Shown: positions 32,697-40,889 of the stretch, in pieces
Position numbering within the stretch: the stretch's first letter is position 1
Layout of the letters: every line of letters begins with the position of its first letter
DNA from: Micromonospora orduensis
GTDB taxonomy: Bacteria > Actinomycetota > Actinomycetes > Mycobacteriales > Micromonosporaceae
Assembly: GCF_006228125.1 (NCBI RefSeq)
Contig: NZ_VDFY01000138.1
Span: 31,093 to 95,092 of the forward strand
DNA: 64,000 nucleotides
Direction of reading: 5' to 3'
The notes under the pieces: generated by a model
What the model was told of the DNA's origin: nothing
Database searches by the model: none
The model's input: only the letters and a program-made list of their open reading frames with translations
Translations under genes and position numbers: made by a program

Positions 32697-32748
32697 TTGA
32701 CATCGATGGACGCCAGCCGCCACACTTCCTCAGCTAATTCGATTTAGC
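32697..32748 (+). promoter_or_regulatory. Promoter region of the secreted esterase gene
   Basis: A perfect TTGACA lies at 32697-32702 with CACACT 18 bases later (32721-32726). An inverted repeat GCTAA-ttcgat-TTAGC at 32733-32748 follows the expected start site and could be an operator. The leader to ATG 32865 would be about 130 bases. Confidence 0.45.
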
Positions 32749-32864
32749 ACCCTGGTGGCCCTTCGGGTCGGACGTGCGGAGGTTCCCCCGTCTCCGGTGT
32801 CCATACACGACCACGAACTCCGAACGAAGCCACAAGGAAAGAGACCGCAGAGGAGCGTGCTCGG

Positions 32865-34742
32865 ATGAGGAAAACGATCGCAGGACGCCGACTCGGGCGT
32901 GTGATCTCGTTGCTCGCGTTCATCTCACTCGGCGCCGCCGTGGCCGCGCCAGCCGCGGCCCTGGCCAAGCCCCCGGTCGGGCCGGGCGCGACGGTCATGG
33001 CGGATCGCCATTCGCCGACCGGTTACACCGTCACGTTCGTCTACCACAATCCCCAGGCCACGCAGGTCCGTCTCGCCGGTGACCTGACTCTGCTCGACCT
33101 CGACACGGGCAGCACCCGGTACCAGCCGGAAGCATGGCAGCCGGGTCGGTACCACGCCGGAGGCACCGAGTTCCTGAGAGACATGACCAGGGATGCGAAG
33201 GGCAACTGGTCGGTCTCGCTGCCGCTGCACGCCGGAGGTCTGAGCTACTGGTACCGGGTCTGGGACCCGACGCGGGGTTGGGCGAACAAGCGCATCTGGG
33301 ATCCCGCCTCGACGAACCCACGGCCGCCGGGGGAGTCCTCGTTCCGGGTCAGGAACAACGACGTCCTCGACGCCGTGTACGTGCCGTACGCCACGAAGCA
33401 GAATGACCCGGTGCTGAAGGAACGCGCGGCGTACGAGCTGCCGATGCGGGACCCCGCGAAGCGCGGCACCGTTAGCTACATCCCCTACACCACGATCCTC
33501 GGCGACAGCGGCCACTACCTCGGCGTCTACCTGCCGCCCAACTACGACGCCAACCGCGCGGAGCCGTACAAGGTCGCGTACCTCGCCCACGGCATCTTCG
33601 GTGACGAGACCGATTTCATGATTCCCGCGAACGTCCCGAACATCCTGGACAACATGACGGCCAGGGGTGAGATCGAACCCACCGTGGTCGTCACCATGGG
33701 AAACCACTTCACGGGCACCAGCCTCGGCTTCGCGTCCTACAACCAGACCAACGCCGCCAACAATCTGGTGCAGACGATCCTTCCCCTGATCGAGGAGAAC
33801 TACAACGTCTCGACCGAGCGGGAGGGGCGGGCCTACGCGGGCTTCTCGTACGGCGGGATGACGGGCGGCGTCGTCATCCGGAGCTACCCGACCACGTTCG
33901 CGTTCTACGGACACTTCTCCGGCAACCCGTCCCTCACGGCGCAGGACTACGACGCCATCGCCGAGGCGGTCGGGGATGACGACCTCACCGTCTTCCTCGG
34001 CAACGGTGTCTTCGAGGGCAACCTCAACGCCCAGAACGCCATCGCCGACAACTTCCGGGCCCGGGGGCTCACCGCCGCGACGGCCCAGGTCCCCGGCGCG
34101 CACGACGGGATGACGGCGGGGCAGTTGTTCACGATCTTCGCTCGGGACCACCTGTGGTCGGGGGTCGACGCCGTGTCGGTGACACCAGCTACCGGTAGCC
34201 TGACGACCGGCTGGAACTGGGTCAGGCAGTTCGACGCCCAGGTGAGCACCAACGACGGGGTGAGCCCGGCGGTGGCGTGGTCGGTCCGGGGCGGGAACTC
34301 GGCAGCCACGACGATCTCCCCGGACGGCCTGCTCTCGGTGGCGGCAGCCGAGACCGCGCCGTCGCTCACCGTCGTGGCGACGTCGGTGGTCGACCCGGCC
34401 AAGGTGAGCGCGGCCCAGGTCACCCTGACGCCCCCGGGGACGGCGGGAGTGGTGATCAAGGCGAAGGCCTCGCCCGCGTCGGTCGTCCATGGTGGCACGG
34501 TCCGGCTGCACGTCGACGTGCGGGCGCGGTCCCCGCACATGAAGTCTCCGAGGGTGGGCGGTGAGGTCGCCGTCACCGTCGGCGGCACCACGCGGGTGGT
34601 GCCGCTGACCGGCGGCGCGGCAGTCGTCGAACTGCCCACCACCGGACTGTCCGCCGGGACGTATCCGGTCCACGTCGCCTACTCCGGTGACCCGACCTAC
34701 GCGCCGGCCGCATCCGTCGTGCAGCGGGTGCGGGTCCGGTAA
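32865..34742 (+). CDS. Secreted esterase (enterochelin-esterase / esterase D-like) with Ig-like C-terminus
   Basis: A 625-residue exported alpha/beta hydrolase. The signal peptide covers about residues 1-34 (basic MRKTIAGRR, hydrophobic core, AALA cut). Residues 45-160 form an E-set/CBM48-like module (TVTFVYHNPQATQVRLAGD, LSYWYRVWDP). The catalytic domain has the nucleophile Ser328 in GFSYGG and a late His in PGAHDGM. The last 190 residues are two beta-rich, Ig-like repeats (VTLTPPGTAGVV, YPVHVAYSGDPTYAPAAS). It likely acts on plant polysaccharide esters or other extracellular esters. GAGGAG-like bases lie upstream of ATG. No operon partner is close. Confidence 0.82.
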   Translation: MRKTIAGRRLGRVISLLAFISLGAAVAAPAAALAKPPVGPGATVMADRHSPTGYTVTFVYHNPQATQVRLAGDLTLLDLDTGSTRYQPEAWQPGRYHAGGTEFLRDMTRDAKGNWSVSLPLHAGGLSYWYRVWDPTRGWANKRIWDPASTNPRPPGESSFRVRNNDVLDAVYVPYATKQNDPVLKERAAYELPMRDPAKRGTVSYIPYTTILGDSGHYLGVYLPPNYDANRAEPYKVAYLAHGIFGDETDFMIPANVPNILDNMTARGEIEPTVVVTMGNHFTGTSLGFASYNQTNAANNLVQTILPLIEENYNVSTEREGRAYAGFSYGGMTGGVVIRSYPTTFAFYGHFSGNPSLTAQDYDAIAEAVGDDDLTVFLGNGVFEGNLNAQNAIADNFRARGLTAATAQVPGAHDGMTAGQLFTIFARDHLWSGVDAVSVTPATGSLTTGWNWVRQFDAQVSTNDGVSPAVAWSVRGGNSAATTISPDGLLSVAAAETAPSLTVVATSVVDPAKVSAAQVTLTPPGTAGVVIKAKASPASVVHGGTVRLHVDVRARSPHMKSPRVGGEVAVTVGGTTRVVPLTGGAAVVELPTTGLSAGTYPVHVAYSGDPTYAPAASVVQRVRVR

Positions 34743-34923
34743 CCGCACGCGCGGTGGGTCGGCGACGTCGCGGTCGTCGACCCCACCGCCGGCGCCACGC
34801 CTCCCGTGGTGGGTGAGGCGACGTGCGCACCCGCCACCGACAGGACCTCGCGTCGAACCAGGCGACGGCGCGTGCCAGGGTGAGCCCGAGCGCGGCGCGC
34901 GGTCGGGCGGAGGCGGGGGCAGC

Positions 34924-35475
34924 GTGAGCATGGGGTGGCAGGACTGGACCGGTACGTTCACCGGTGTCGTTCTCATCACGGTGGCCGCACTGCCGGTGGC
35001 CGTGCTGGCGGTGTGGGCTCTGGCCCGCCGTCGGAGCGCCGGCGGCGAGACGGCGGCCTGGCGGATGTCGCTGGCCGAGGTCGGGATCGTCTACGGCACG
35101 GTGCCGTGGGTGTGGATGATCCTGTTGCCGGGCGAACGGGCCGGCGCCGTCACCGGGCGGTTGAGCCTGGTGCCGCTGCGGGACCTGCTCACCATCGTCT
35201 CCGACGGAAGGCCGCTGACGCTGACCGTCCAGGTCGTCGGAAACCTGCTGGTGTTCGCGGCGCTGGGGTACTTCGCACCGCAGCGGTTCGCGGCCCTGGC
35301 GTCGGTGCCGCGAATCCTGGCGCTCGCGGCGGCCTGCTCGGTCCTCGTCGAGGCCGCGCAGTACGTCCTGCGTCTGGATCGTGTGTCCTCTGTGGATGAT
35401 GTGCTGCTCAACGCCGCCGGCGCCGGACTGGCGGCGCTGGCGTCACGTCACCGGTGGCGCCGACAAGCCTATTGA
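34924..35475 (+). CDS. VanZ-like integral membrane protein
   Basis: A 183-residue membrane protein with four or five hydrophobic segments and the VanZ pattern LSLVPLRDLL, then VVGNLLVFAALGYFAP and a final SVDDVLLNAAGAGLAAL. VanZ proteins are linked to low-level teicoplanin resistance in some bacteria; their biochemical activity is not established. The GTG at 34924 has GGAGG upstream and starts just before the first membrane helix. The open frame upstream overlaps the esterase end and is not protein-like. It stands alone. Confidence 0.75.
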   Translation: MSMGWQDWTGTFTGVVLITVAALPVAVLAVWALARRRSAGGETAAWRMSLAEVGIVYGTVPWVWMILLPGERAGAVTGRLSLVPLRDLLTIVSDGRPLTLTVQVVGNLLVFAALGYFAPQRFAALASVPRILALAAACSVLVEAAQYVLRLDRVSSVDDVLLNAAGAGLAALASRHRWRRQAY

Positions 35476-35793
35476 CCGGTGCCATTTGCCGATAAGCTGG
35501 CGGCACGCCGGCAGCACATCATCCGAGCACGGCACAGCGACCGCCGTCCGACCATCCGCCGACGAGCTCTACGTCCGGGCGAGCGTGGTCGCGCAGGGGC
35601 ATGTCGAGTCCGCTCAGCGGGTCGTCCGCCTGGTGCAGGCGGCGCCCCCGGGGCAGGCGCTGCCGGCGCCGGTGGAGGCGGAGCGCCGGGAGGGGATGGT
35701 CGTGACCGTCCGCACGGTGATGTCTCCCGGGTCCTCAAGGGAGCCGTCAAGCCGGGTCCGGGACCTGACAGCTCACCGGTGAAGGGGGGCCAC
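35476..35793. other. Intergenic region of 0.3 kb, no gene recognised
   Basis: Short open frames run both ways here but show no family features or convincing starts. The final bases hold the AGGGGGG ribosome site of the following lipoprotein gene. No terminator after the VanZ-like gene is obvious. Confidence 0.4.
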
Positions 35794-36252
35794 GTGTCCG
35801 ACGTCAGATCCCGGTGGTTCCCCCTCTGCGCGCTGGTCGGCGCCACGCTCGTCGTCGCGGCCTGCGGTCCGGGCGACGCCGAGGTCGCGTACTGGAGCAA
35901 CGGCGCGGACCAGGACAAGGCCGTCGAGTCGTACGCCGGTTCGGCGCACTGCGGATGGCAGGACCTGCCCTTCCTGCACGTCAGGTGGCCCCTGGCGGGG
36001 CAGACCGGCGAGTCGGCGAACCGGCAGTACGTCCGGGATCCCGCCGGACAGCTCGGTGCGGAGGTGCGCGCCAGCTACGCACCGCGCGCCGAGTTGCCGG
36101 CCGACGCCCGCACCACCGACTACACCGGCCCGGACGGGCAGCAGCTCTGGTTGGCGCCGAGCGACGCCGACAACCTGGCGTACGTGGTGTATCCGGGTTC
36201 GGATCGGGTGGAGGCCTGGCCGCGTACGACGCAGACGCTCGGCTGCGACTGA
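35794..36252 (+). CDS. Small lipoprotein of unknown function
   Basis: A 152-residue protein with a lipoprotein signal: MSDVRSRW start, hydrophobic ALVGATLVVAAC with Cys24 as lipid site. The mature part contains two further cysteines (HCGWQ and the C-terminal LGCD) that could form a disulfide, and no recognised domain. The GTG is chosen because AGGGGGG lies about six bases upstream; the longer reading frame is very Gly/Arg-rich and not credible. It is convergent with the MocR regulator 45 bases downstream. Confidence 0.65.
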   Translation: MSDVRSRWFPLCALVGATLVVAACGPGDAEVAYWSNGADQDKAVESYAGSAHCGWQDLPFLHVRWPLAGQTGESANRQYVRDPAGQLGAEVRASYAPRAELPADARTTDYTGPDGQQLWLAPSDADNLAYVVYPGSDRVEAWPRTTQTLGCD

Positions 36253-36261
36253 ACGGCGCCG

Positions 36262-36286
36262 CACCGGGTGGGCCGGGCATCCGGTG
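36262..36286. terminator. Hairpin between convergent genes
   Basis: CACCGG (36262-36267) and CCGGTG (36281-36286) can pair around a 13-base loop, in the 44-base gap between the lipoprotein and MocR genes. It could serve both directions, but the stem is short. Confidence 0.3.
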
Positions 36287-36296
36287 TGGGCCGCGT

Positions 36297-37703
36297 TCAC
36301 GAACCGGTGCGGCCGGTCGTCTCGCGGTACGCCGTGGCGAGCCCGGCCAGGGCGCGGCCCAGTTCCGGGCCGCGTACGCCGGCGTAGCCGATGACCAGCG
36401 CCGGCGGCCGGTCGTCGGCGCGCAGGGCGTAGAAGCGACCGCCGCGCACCAGCACCTGGCGGCGGTGAGCCGCCCGCACGACGGCCTCTTCGGCGCACCG
36501 CCCGGGCAGCACCAGGTACGCCTGAAGGCCGCTGTCCCCGCCGAGCGGGGTGACGTCGGGCAGGTGGCGGGCGACGAACTGGTTGACGGCCTGGCGGCGT
36601 TTCTGAAGGTCGGCGCCGAGGCGGCGCAGGTGCCTGTCGAAGGTGCCGGTGTCGATCAGCCGGGCGAAGGCGAGCTGTTCGAGGCCGGAGCAGCCGATGT
36701 CCCAGCCGGCGCGTACGCGCTCGATCGGCGTGGTCAGGTTGGCGGGGGTCGCCAGCCAGCCGAGGCGTAGCGCCGGGGCGAGGACCTTGCTGGCGCTGCC
36801 GGCGTAGATCACCCGCTCCGGGGCGAGGCTCTGCAGTGCCGGCATCCGCTGGGTCGGGGCGACGAACGCGGCGTCGAAGTCGTCCTCGATGATGTAGCCG
36901 TCGACCGTCTCGGCCCAGGTGACCAGGTGCGCCCGGCGTTCGGCGCTGAGCGTGGCTCCGGTGGGGAACTGGCTGGCCGGGGTGGTGAGCACGGCGCGGA
37001 CCCCGCTCGCGGCCAGGGCGTCGACCCGGATGCCGTCGCGGTCGACCGGGAGGCCCACCGGGCGCAGTCCGGCGTTGGCGATGAACTCCCACTCGCCGGG
37101 GTGCCCCGGGTCCTCCACACCGACGCTGTCGTGGCCCCGGGCACGCAGCTCGTGGCAGAGCAGCGCGAGCCCCTGGGCGAAACCCGAGGTGATCATGAGG
37201 TCCTCGGGCCTGGTGCGGACGCCGCGTACCCGGCCGAGGTAGCCGGCGAGGGTGTGCCGGACGACCGGCAGGCCGGACGGTGGCGCGTAGCCCAGCTCGC
37301 GGCGGCCGGCCGAGTTGACCACCGTGCTGACCGCCCGGATCCAGTCCTGGCGGGGGAAGGTGCAGGGGTGGAAGCTGCCGGTGCGCAGGTCCCAGACCGC
37401 CGCCGTGGGCGGGCGGTCGTCCGGGGTGAGCGCCGAACCGGTGTCGGTACGCGCCGCCGCCGCCACGGAGGTTCCCGAGCCGTGCTGGGAGACAAAGTAG
37501 CCCTCGGCGCACAACTGTCCGTACGCCTCGACGACCACACTGCGGGACACCCCGAGGTCGGCGGCGAGCTGCCGGCTCGACGGCACCCGGGTGCCGGGAC
37601 GCAGCACACCCTCCTCGATCCGCGTCCGAAATGCGTTACGGAGCTGCACTGCCAGCGTTTCGCGCGAATCGCCATTTATTGACAGACTTAGATTCAGAGA
37701 CAA
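36297..37703 (-). CDS. MocR/PdxR-type GntR regulator with aminotransferase domain
   Basis: A 468-residue chimera. The N-terminal GntR winged helix is clear (LRNAFRTRIEEGVLRPGTRVPSSRQLAADLGVSRSVVVEAYGQL). The rest is a fold-type I aminotransferase domain with the PLP lysine region YAGSASKVLAPALRLGW. MocR proteins sense PLP or an amino-acid-like ligand and control adjacent pathways. The start is TTG at 37703 with GGAG eight bases upstream. An AAGTGGT motif overlaps this start codon, suggesting autoregulation. It is divergent from the anthranilate-synthase-like gene and marks the left end of the bacilysin-like cluster. Confidence 0.87.
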   Translation of the reverse strand: MSLNLSLSINGDSRETLAVQLRNAFRTRIEEGVLRPGTRVPSSRQLAADLGVSRSVVVEAYGQLCAEGYFVSQHGSGTSVAAAARTDTGSALTPDDRPPTAAVWDLRTGSFHPCTFPRQDWIRAVSTVVNSAGRRELGYAPPSGLPVVRHTLAGYLGRVRGVRTRPEDLMITSGFAQGLALLCHELRARGHDSVGVEDPGHPGEWEFIANAGLRPVGLPVDRDGIRVDALAASGVRAVLTTPASQFPTGATLSAERRAHLVTWAETVDGYIIEDDFDAAFVAPTQRMPALQSLAPERVIYAGSASKVLAPALRLGWLATPANLTTPIERVRAGWDIGCSGLEQLAFARLIDTGTFDRHLRRLGADLQKRRQAVNQFVARHLPDVTPLGGDSGLQAYLVLPGRCAEEAVVRAAHRRQVLVRGGRFYALRADDRPPALVIGYAGVRGPELGRALAGLATAYRETTGRTGS

Positions 37704-37975
37704 GTGGTCCGCTCCGGGATCGTCGAAGTGGTATGGACAGCGCGATCCGTGCCTGAGGAAAGTGTTGGCCGGACACGCAACCGCGCAGTGGCCGGCGAAT
37801 CAGGGCGTACGCTCCGACTCTGTCCAATAGGGATGTGAGGGGACGTCCCGATGTCGGACCGATGCCGGTCGTGCGAGTCCTTTCGTGTGGGGGGAAGAGT
37901 CCGAGCTGCCGCGTCACGCGGTGGGCCAGCGCCAACGGCGGCGCGAGAATCGGGCTGCTCAGAGGGGGTTCCACA
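37704..37975. promoter_or_regulatory. Divergent control region between MocR and the chorismate-enzyme operon
   Basis: AAGTGGT occurs as a direct repeat at 37702-37708 and 37726-37732, 24 bases apart, a layout typical of MocR sites. TGGACAG just after the second copy (37734-37740) is mirrored by CTGTCCA at 37820-37826, followed by ATAG. No gene is seen. The operon start GTG 37976 has AGAGGGGG eight bases upstream. Confidence 0.45.
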
Positions 37976-39529
37976 GTGTCCTCATTGTCAAACGGGGTCG
38001 TCGACCGGCCCATTCGGCCTCATTCGGTGGCGGCCAGACGTACCCCACCGGTGGAGTCCATTCCAATAGAGGTGACATCTGTCACACTGCCGTCGATCGA
38101 TCCGTTGTCGCTCTATACGACACTCGCCGAATGTCGTCCTCACGACGATCTGTATCTTTTTGAAAGCCTGGACGGTCCGGATCAGGACCGCTGTGCGGCG
38201 GCCGTCGGCTGGGGGCGCCTCGCCGAATTGCGGTTCATCGCGGACCGGCTGGAGGTGACAGGCGACGGTCCGCTCGGCGACGCCCTGGCCGCCGTGCTCA
38301 CCACGGTCCTGGGGGAGCCGGTCCGGCGTCACGCCGGAGAGGGCGCCTGGCGGGTCGCCGGCCCTGCCCAGGTGTGGGCAGCGGTCCGGGCCGTGCAGGG
38401 GGCGTTCGCGCTGCGCACCACCGCCCCCGCCGACAGCTTCGCCTTCGGCTTCCTCACCACCCTGGCGTACGAGGCCGCGCGGGACATGGACGAGCTCTCC
38501 GTCGACCGGGTGGTCGACGACATTCCCCGCTGCACCCTCGCGCTGTTCCGGCACACCGTCTGGTGGGACCTGCGCGCCGGCACCGTACGGCACCTCTGCG
38601 CCACCGGACCACACCTGCCGCGGGAGGACCCCGCCGACTCGCGGATCCCCGAGCACCTCGCCGATCACCCGGAGGTGCCGGCCGCCCCCGCGCCCAGCCT
38701 GGTCCGGGACACCGTCGACGAGGAGACCTTCGCCGCCCGGGTGAAGCAGTGCCTGCGGCACATCGAGGTCGGGGACAGCTACCAGATCCAGATCGGCCAC
38801 CGCATCGACGTGGAGACGACGCTCACCCCGCTGGAGGTCTACCGGCGGCTGCGGCACCGCAACCCGTCGCCGTACATGTACCTGGCGCCCTGGGCCGGCC
38901 AGACCGTCATCGGGGCGAGCCCGGAGCTGTTCCTGCGGATCGAGGGTGGCCGGCTGTCGATGCGGCCGATCGCCGGCACCGCGCCCCGCGGCGCCGACCC
39001 GGAGACCGACCACCGGCGCATCGCCGAGCTGACGGCCAGCGAGAAGGAACGCGCCGAGCACGTCATGCTCGTCGACCTCTGCCGCAACGACATCGGTCGG
39101 GTCTGCGTGCCGGGCACGCTCAGCGTCGACGCGATGTTCGACGTCGAGCCGTTCGCGTACGTGCACCACCTGGTCTCCACCGTCTCCGGTCAGCTCGACG
39201 ACGCCGCCGACGTGTGGGCCGCGATCTGCGCCGCCTTCCCGGCCGGCACGATGACCGGCGCGCCGAAGCTGCGGGCCATGGAGATCATCGACGGGTTGGA
39301 GGACGAACCCCGGGGCGTCTACGCCGGCTCGATCGGCCTGGTCGACCTGCGCGGGTACGCGGTGCTCGCCCTGTGCATCCGCACCGCCGTGCACGACGGC
39401 CACCGCTACCGCACCCAGGCCTCCGCCGGGGTGGTGGCCGACTCGACGCCCGGCGCCGAGTGGCGGGAGACCCTGGCCAAGATGAGCGCCACCTACTGGG
39501 CTCTGACCGGTGCGGAGCTGCTGCCGTGA
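37976..39529 (+). CDS. Anthranilate-synthase-like chorismate-binding enzyme, large subunit
   Basis: A 517-residue TrpE/PabB-family enzyme. The chorismate-binding domain shows QIQIGHRIDVE, SPYMYLAPW, IGASPELFLR, HVMLVDLCRNDIGRV and the C-terminal AGSIGLVDLRG. At residues 331-335 the motif is PIAGT; aminodeoxychorismate synthases have PIKGT with a lysine nucleophile, so this points to anthranilate or aminodeoxyisochorismate formation. It uses ammonia from the glutaminase encoded next, whose start overlaps its stop by four bases. It is the first gene of the cluster operon. It lacks other trp genes beside it, so a specialised role is likelier than primary tryptophan synthesis. Confidence 0.86.
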   Translation: MSSLSNGVVDRPIRPHSVAARRTPPVESIPIEVTSVTLPSIDPLSLYTTLAECRPHDDLYLFESLDGPDQDRCAAAVGWGRLAELRFIADRLEVTGDGPLGDALAAVLTTVLGEPVRRHAGEGAWRVAGPAQVWAAVRAVQGAFALRTTAPADSFAFGFLTTLAYEAARDMDELSVDRVVDDIPRCTLALFRHTVWWDLRAGTVRHLCATGPHLPREDPADSRIPEHLADHPEVPAAPAPSLVRDTVDEETFAARVKQCLRHIEVGDSYQIQIGHRIDVETTLTPLEVYRRLRHRNPSPYMYLAPWAGQTVIGASPELFLRIEGGRLSMRPIAGTAPRGADPETDHRRIAELTASEKERAEHVMLVDLCRNDIGRVCVPGTLSVDAMFDVEPFAYVHHLVSTVSGQLDDAADVWAAICAAFPAGTMTGAPKLRAMEIIDGLEDEPRGVYAGSIGLVDLRGYAVLALCIRTAVHDGHRYRTQASAGVVADSTPGAEWRETLAKMSATYWALTGAELLP

Positions 39530-40119
39530 AGGTCCTGCTCGTCGACGCGTACGACAGTTTCACCCACATCATCGACCAGTACCTGCGGACCCTCGGCGCG
39601 CGGACGGTGGTGGTCCGCTCCCGCTCCCGGACCAGCGACCAGCTCGCCGACCTGCGGCCGGACGCGGTGGTGCTCGGTCCCGGGCCGGGGCACCCGGCCG
39701 AGTCCGGGCACGTGGAGCTGGTGCACGCCTTCGCCGGCCGGGTTCCGCTGCTCGGCGTCTGCCTCGGCCACCAGGCGATCGGCCTCGCCTACGGTGGGAC
39801 GGTCGCGGTCGCCCGGCACCTGATGCACGGCAAGACCAGCGCCGTCGAACACGACGGCCGGGGCGTCTTCGCCGGGGTGCCCGCCCCGCTCACCGTCACC
39901 CGCTACCACTCGCTCATCGTCGCGGACCCGGCGCCGCCGGCCCTGGAGATCACCGCGCGGTCGTCCGACGACGGCTACGTGATGGGGGTACGACACCGCA
40001 CCCTCGCGGTGGAGGGGGTGCAGTTCCACCCGGAGAGCGTGCTCACCGAGGACGGGCTGCGCCTGTTCGACAACTTCCTGCGCGCCGCGTCGACGCCGCT
40101 GCCGGCGGGAGCGTCATGA
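39526..40119 (+). CDS. Glutamine amidotransferase subunit (TrpG/PabA-like)
   Basis: A 197-residue class I glutamine amidotransferase. The catalytic triad is visible: Cys79 in GVCLGHQ, His168 and Glu170 in VQFHPES. It also has the N-terminal DSFTHIIDQYL and GPGPGHP blocks of TrpG/PabA. It releases ammonia from glutamine for the large subunit upstream. GTG start overlaps the upstream stop (GTGA) and its own stop overlaps the SDR start (ATGA), so the three genes are tightly coupled. Confidence 0.9.
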   Translation: MKVLLVDAYDSFTHIIDQYLRTLGARTVVVRSRSRTSDQLADLRPDAVVLGPGPGHPAESGHVELVHAFAGRVPLLGVCLGHQAIGLAYGGTVAVARHLMHGKTSAVEHDGRGVFAGVPAPLTVTRYHSLIVADPAPPALEITARSSDDGYVMGVRHRTLAVEGVQFHPESVLTEDGLRLFDNFLRAASTPLPAGAS

Positions 40120-40826
40120 GCGACGAGTCGGCTCCGATCGCCGTGGTGACCGGCGCGGCGGGTGGCATCGGCCGGGCGGTGACGGCCGCCCTCACCCGGG
40201 CCGGGCACCGGGTGGTCGGCGTCGACGTCGAGCCGGTCGGCGACCCGGCGGCGTACGCCTCGCTCGTCGCCGACGTGGCGGTGCCGGAGCAGGTCGAGCA
40301 GCTCTTCGCCCGGATCCACGAGCGGTACGGCCAGCCCACGGTGCTGGTGAACAACGCCGGCGTGTACCACGCCCGGGCCTTTCTGGACTACGACCCGAAG
40401 ACGTACGCGCAGGTGCTCGACGTCAACCTGGGCGCCGTCTTCTTCTGCACCCAGGCGTTCGCCCGTTCCCTGGTCGCCGCCGGCCGGCCCGGCACGGTGG
40501 TGAACGTCGCCTCGATCAGTGGGCAGTCCGGCAGCCCGGACGCGGCGTACGGGGCGTCGAAGGGCGGGTGCATAGCCCTCACCCGCAGCCTCGGCCGGGC
40601 GCTCGCCGAGCACCGCATCCGGGTCAACGCGGTCGCCCCCGGCCTGGTCGAGACCCCGATGGCCGCCCGGATCCCGGTCGAGCGCCGGGACGACTACCGC
40701 GCCCGGATCCCGGTCGGCCGGTTCGGCACGCCGGCCGAGGTCGCCGCGGCCGTCGCGTGGCTGGCCGACCCGGCCAGCAGCTACGTCACCGCCACGATTC
40801 TGGACGTCAACGGCGGCCTGCACTGA
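40116..40826 (+). CDS. Short-chain dehydrogenase/reductase (classical SDR)
   Basis: A 236-residue classical SDR. The nucleotide motif TGAAGGIG is at residues 12-19, NNAG at 79-82, the active Tyr145 and Lys149 in YGASK, and a serine near 133-135. Asp37 after the second strand (VVGVDVEP) favours NAD(H). In bacilysin clusters an SDR (BacC) oxidises the dihydroanticapsin alcohol; a similar place here is inferred from the BacA-like, cupin and ATP-grasp genes. DhbA-type oxidation of a dihydro-aromatic acid is another option because of the aminodeoxyisochorismate-type enzyme upstream. Confidence 0.87.
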   Translation: MSDESAPIAVVTGAAGGIGRAVTAALTRAGHRVVGVDVEPVGDPAAYASLVADVAVPEQVEQLFARIHERYGQPTVLVNNAGVYHARAFLDYDPKTYAQVLDVNLGAVFFCTQAFARSLVAAGRPGTVVNVASISGQSGSPDAAYGASKGGCIALTRSLGRALAEHRIRVNAVAPGLVETPMAARIPVERRDDYRARIPVGRFGTPAEVAAAVAWLADPASSYVTATILDVNGGLH

Positions 40827-40889
40827 CAAGCGTCACGGCCCGCCGCGAGCACACCGCGGCCGGGCTCATCCCTGGAAAGGATCCCGACA

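Noticed and set aside
35381..35918. Open frames on both strands between the VanZ-like and lipoprotein genes
   Set aside because: No ribosome site, no motif and strongly biased Arg/Pro composition; I regard the region as non-coding.
37976..40119. TrpE/TrpG-like pair as ordinary tryptophan biosynthesis genes
   Set aside because: No trpC, trpD or trpA is nearby and the pair is tightly coupled to SDR and other pathway genes under a MocR regulator, so a specialised role is more likely. Only a genome-wide check can settle this.
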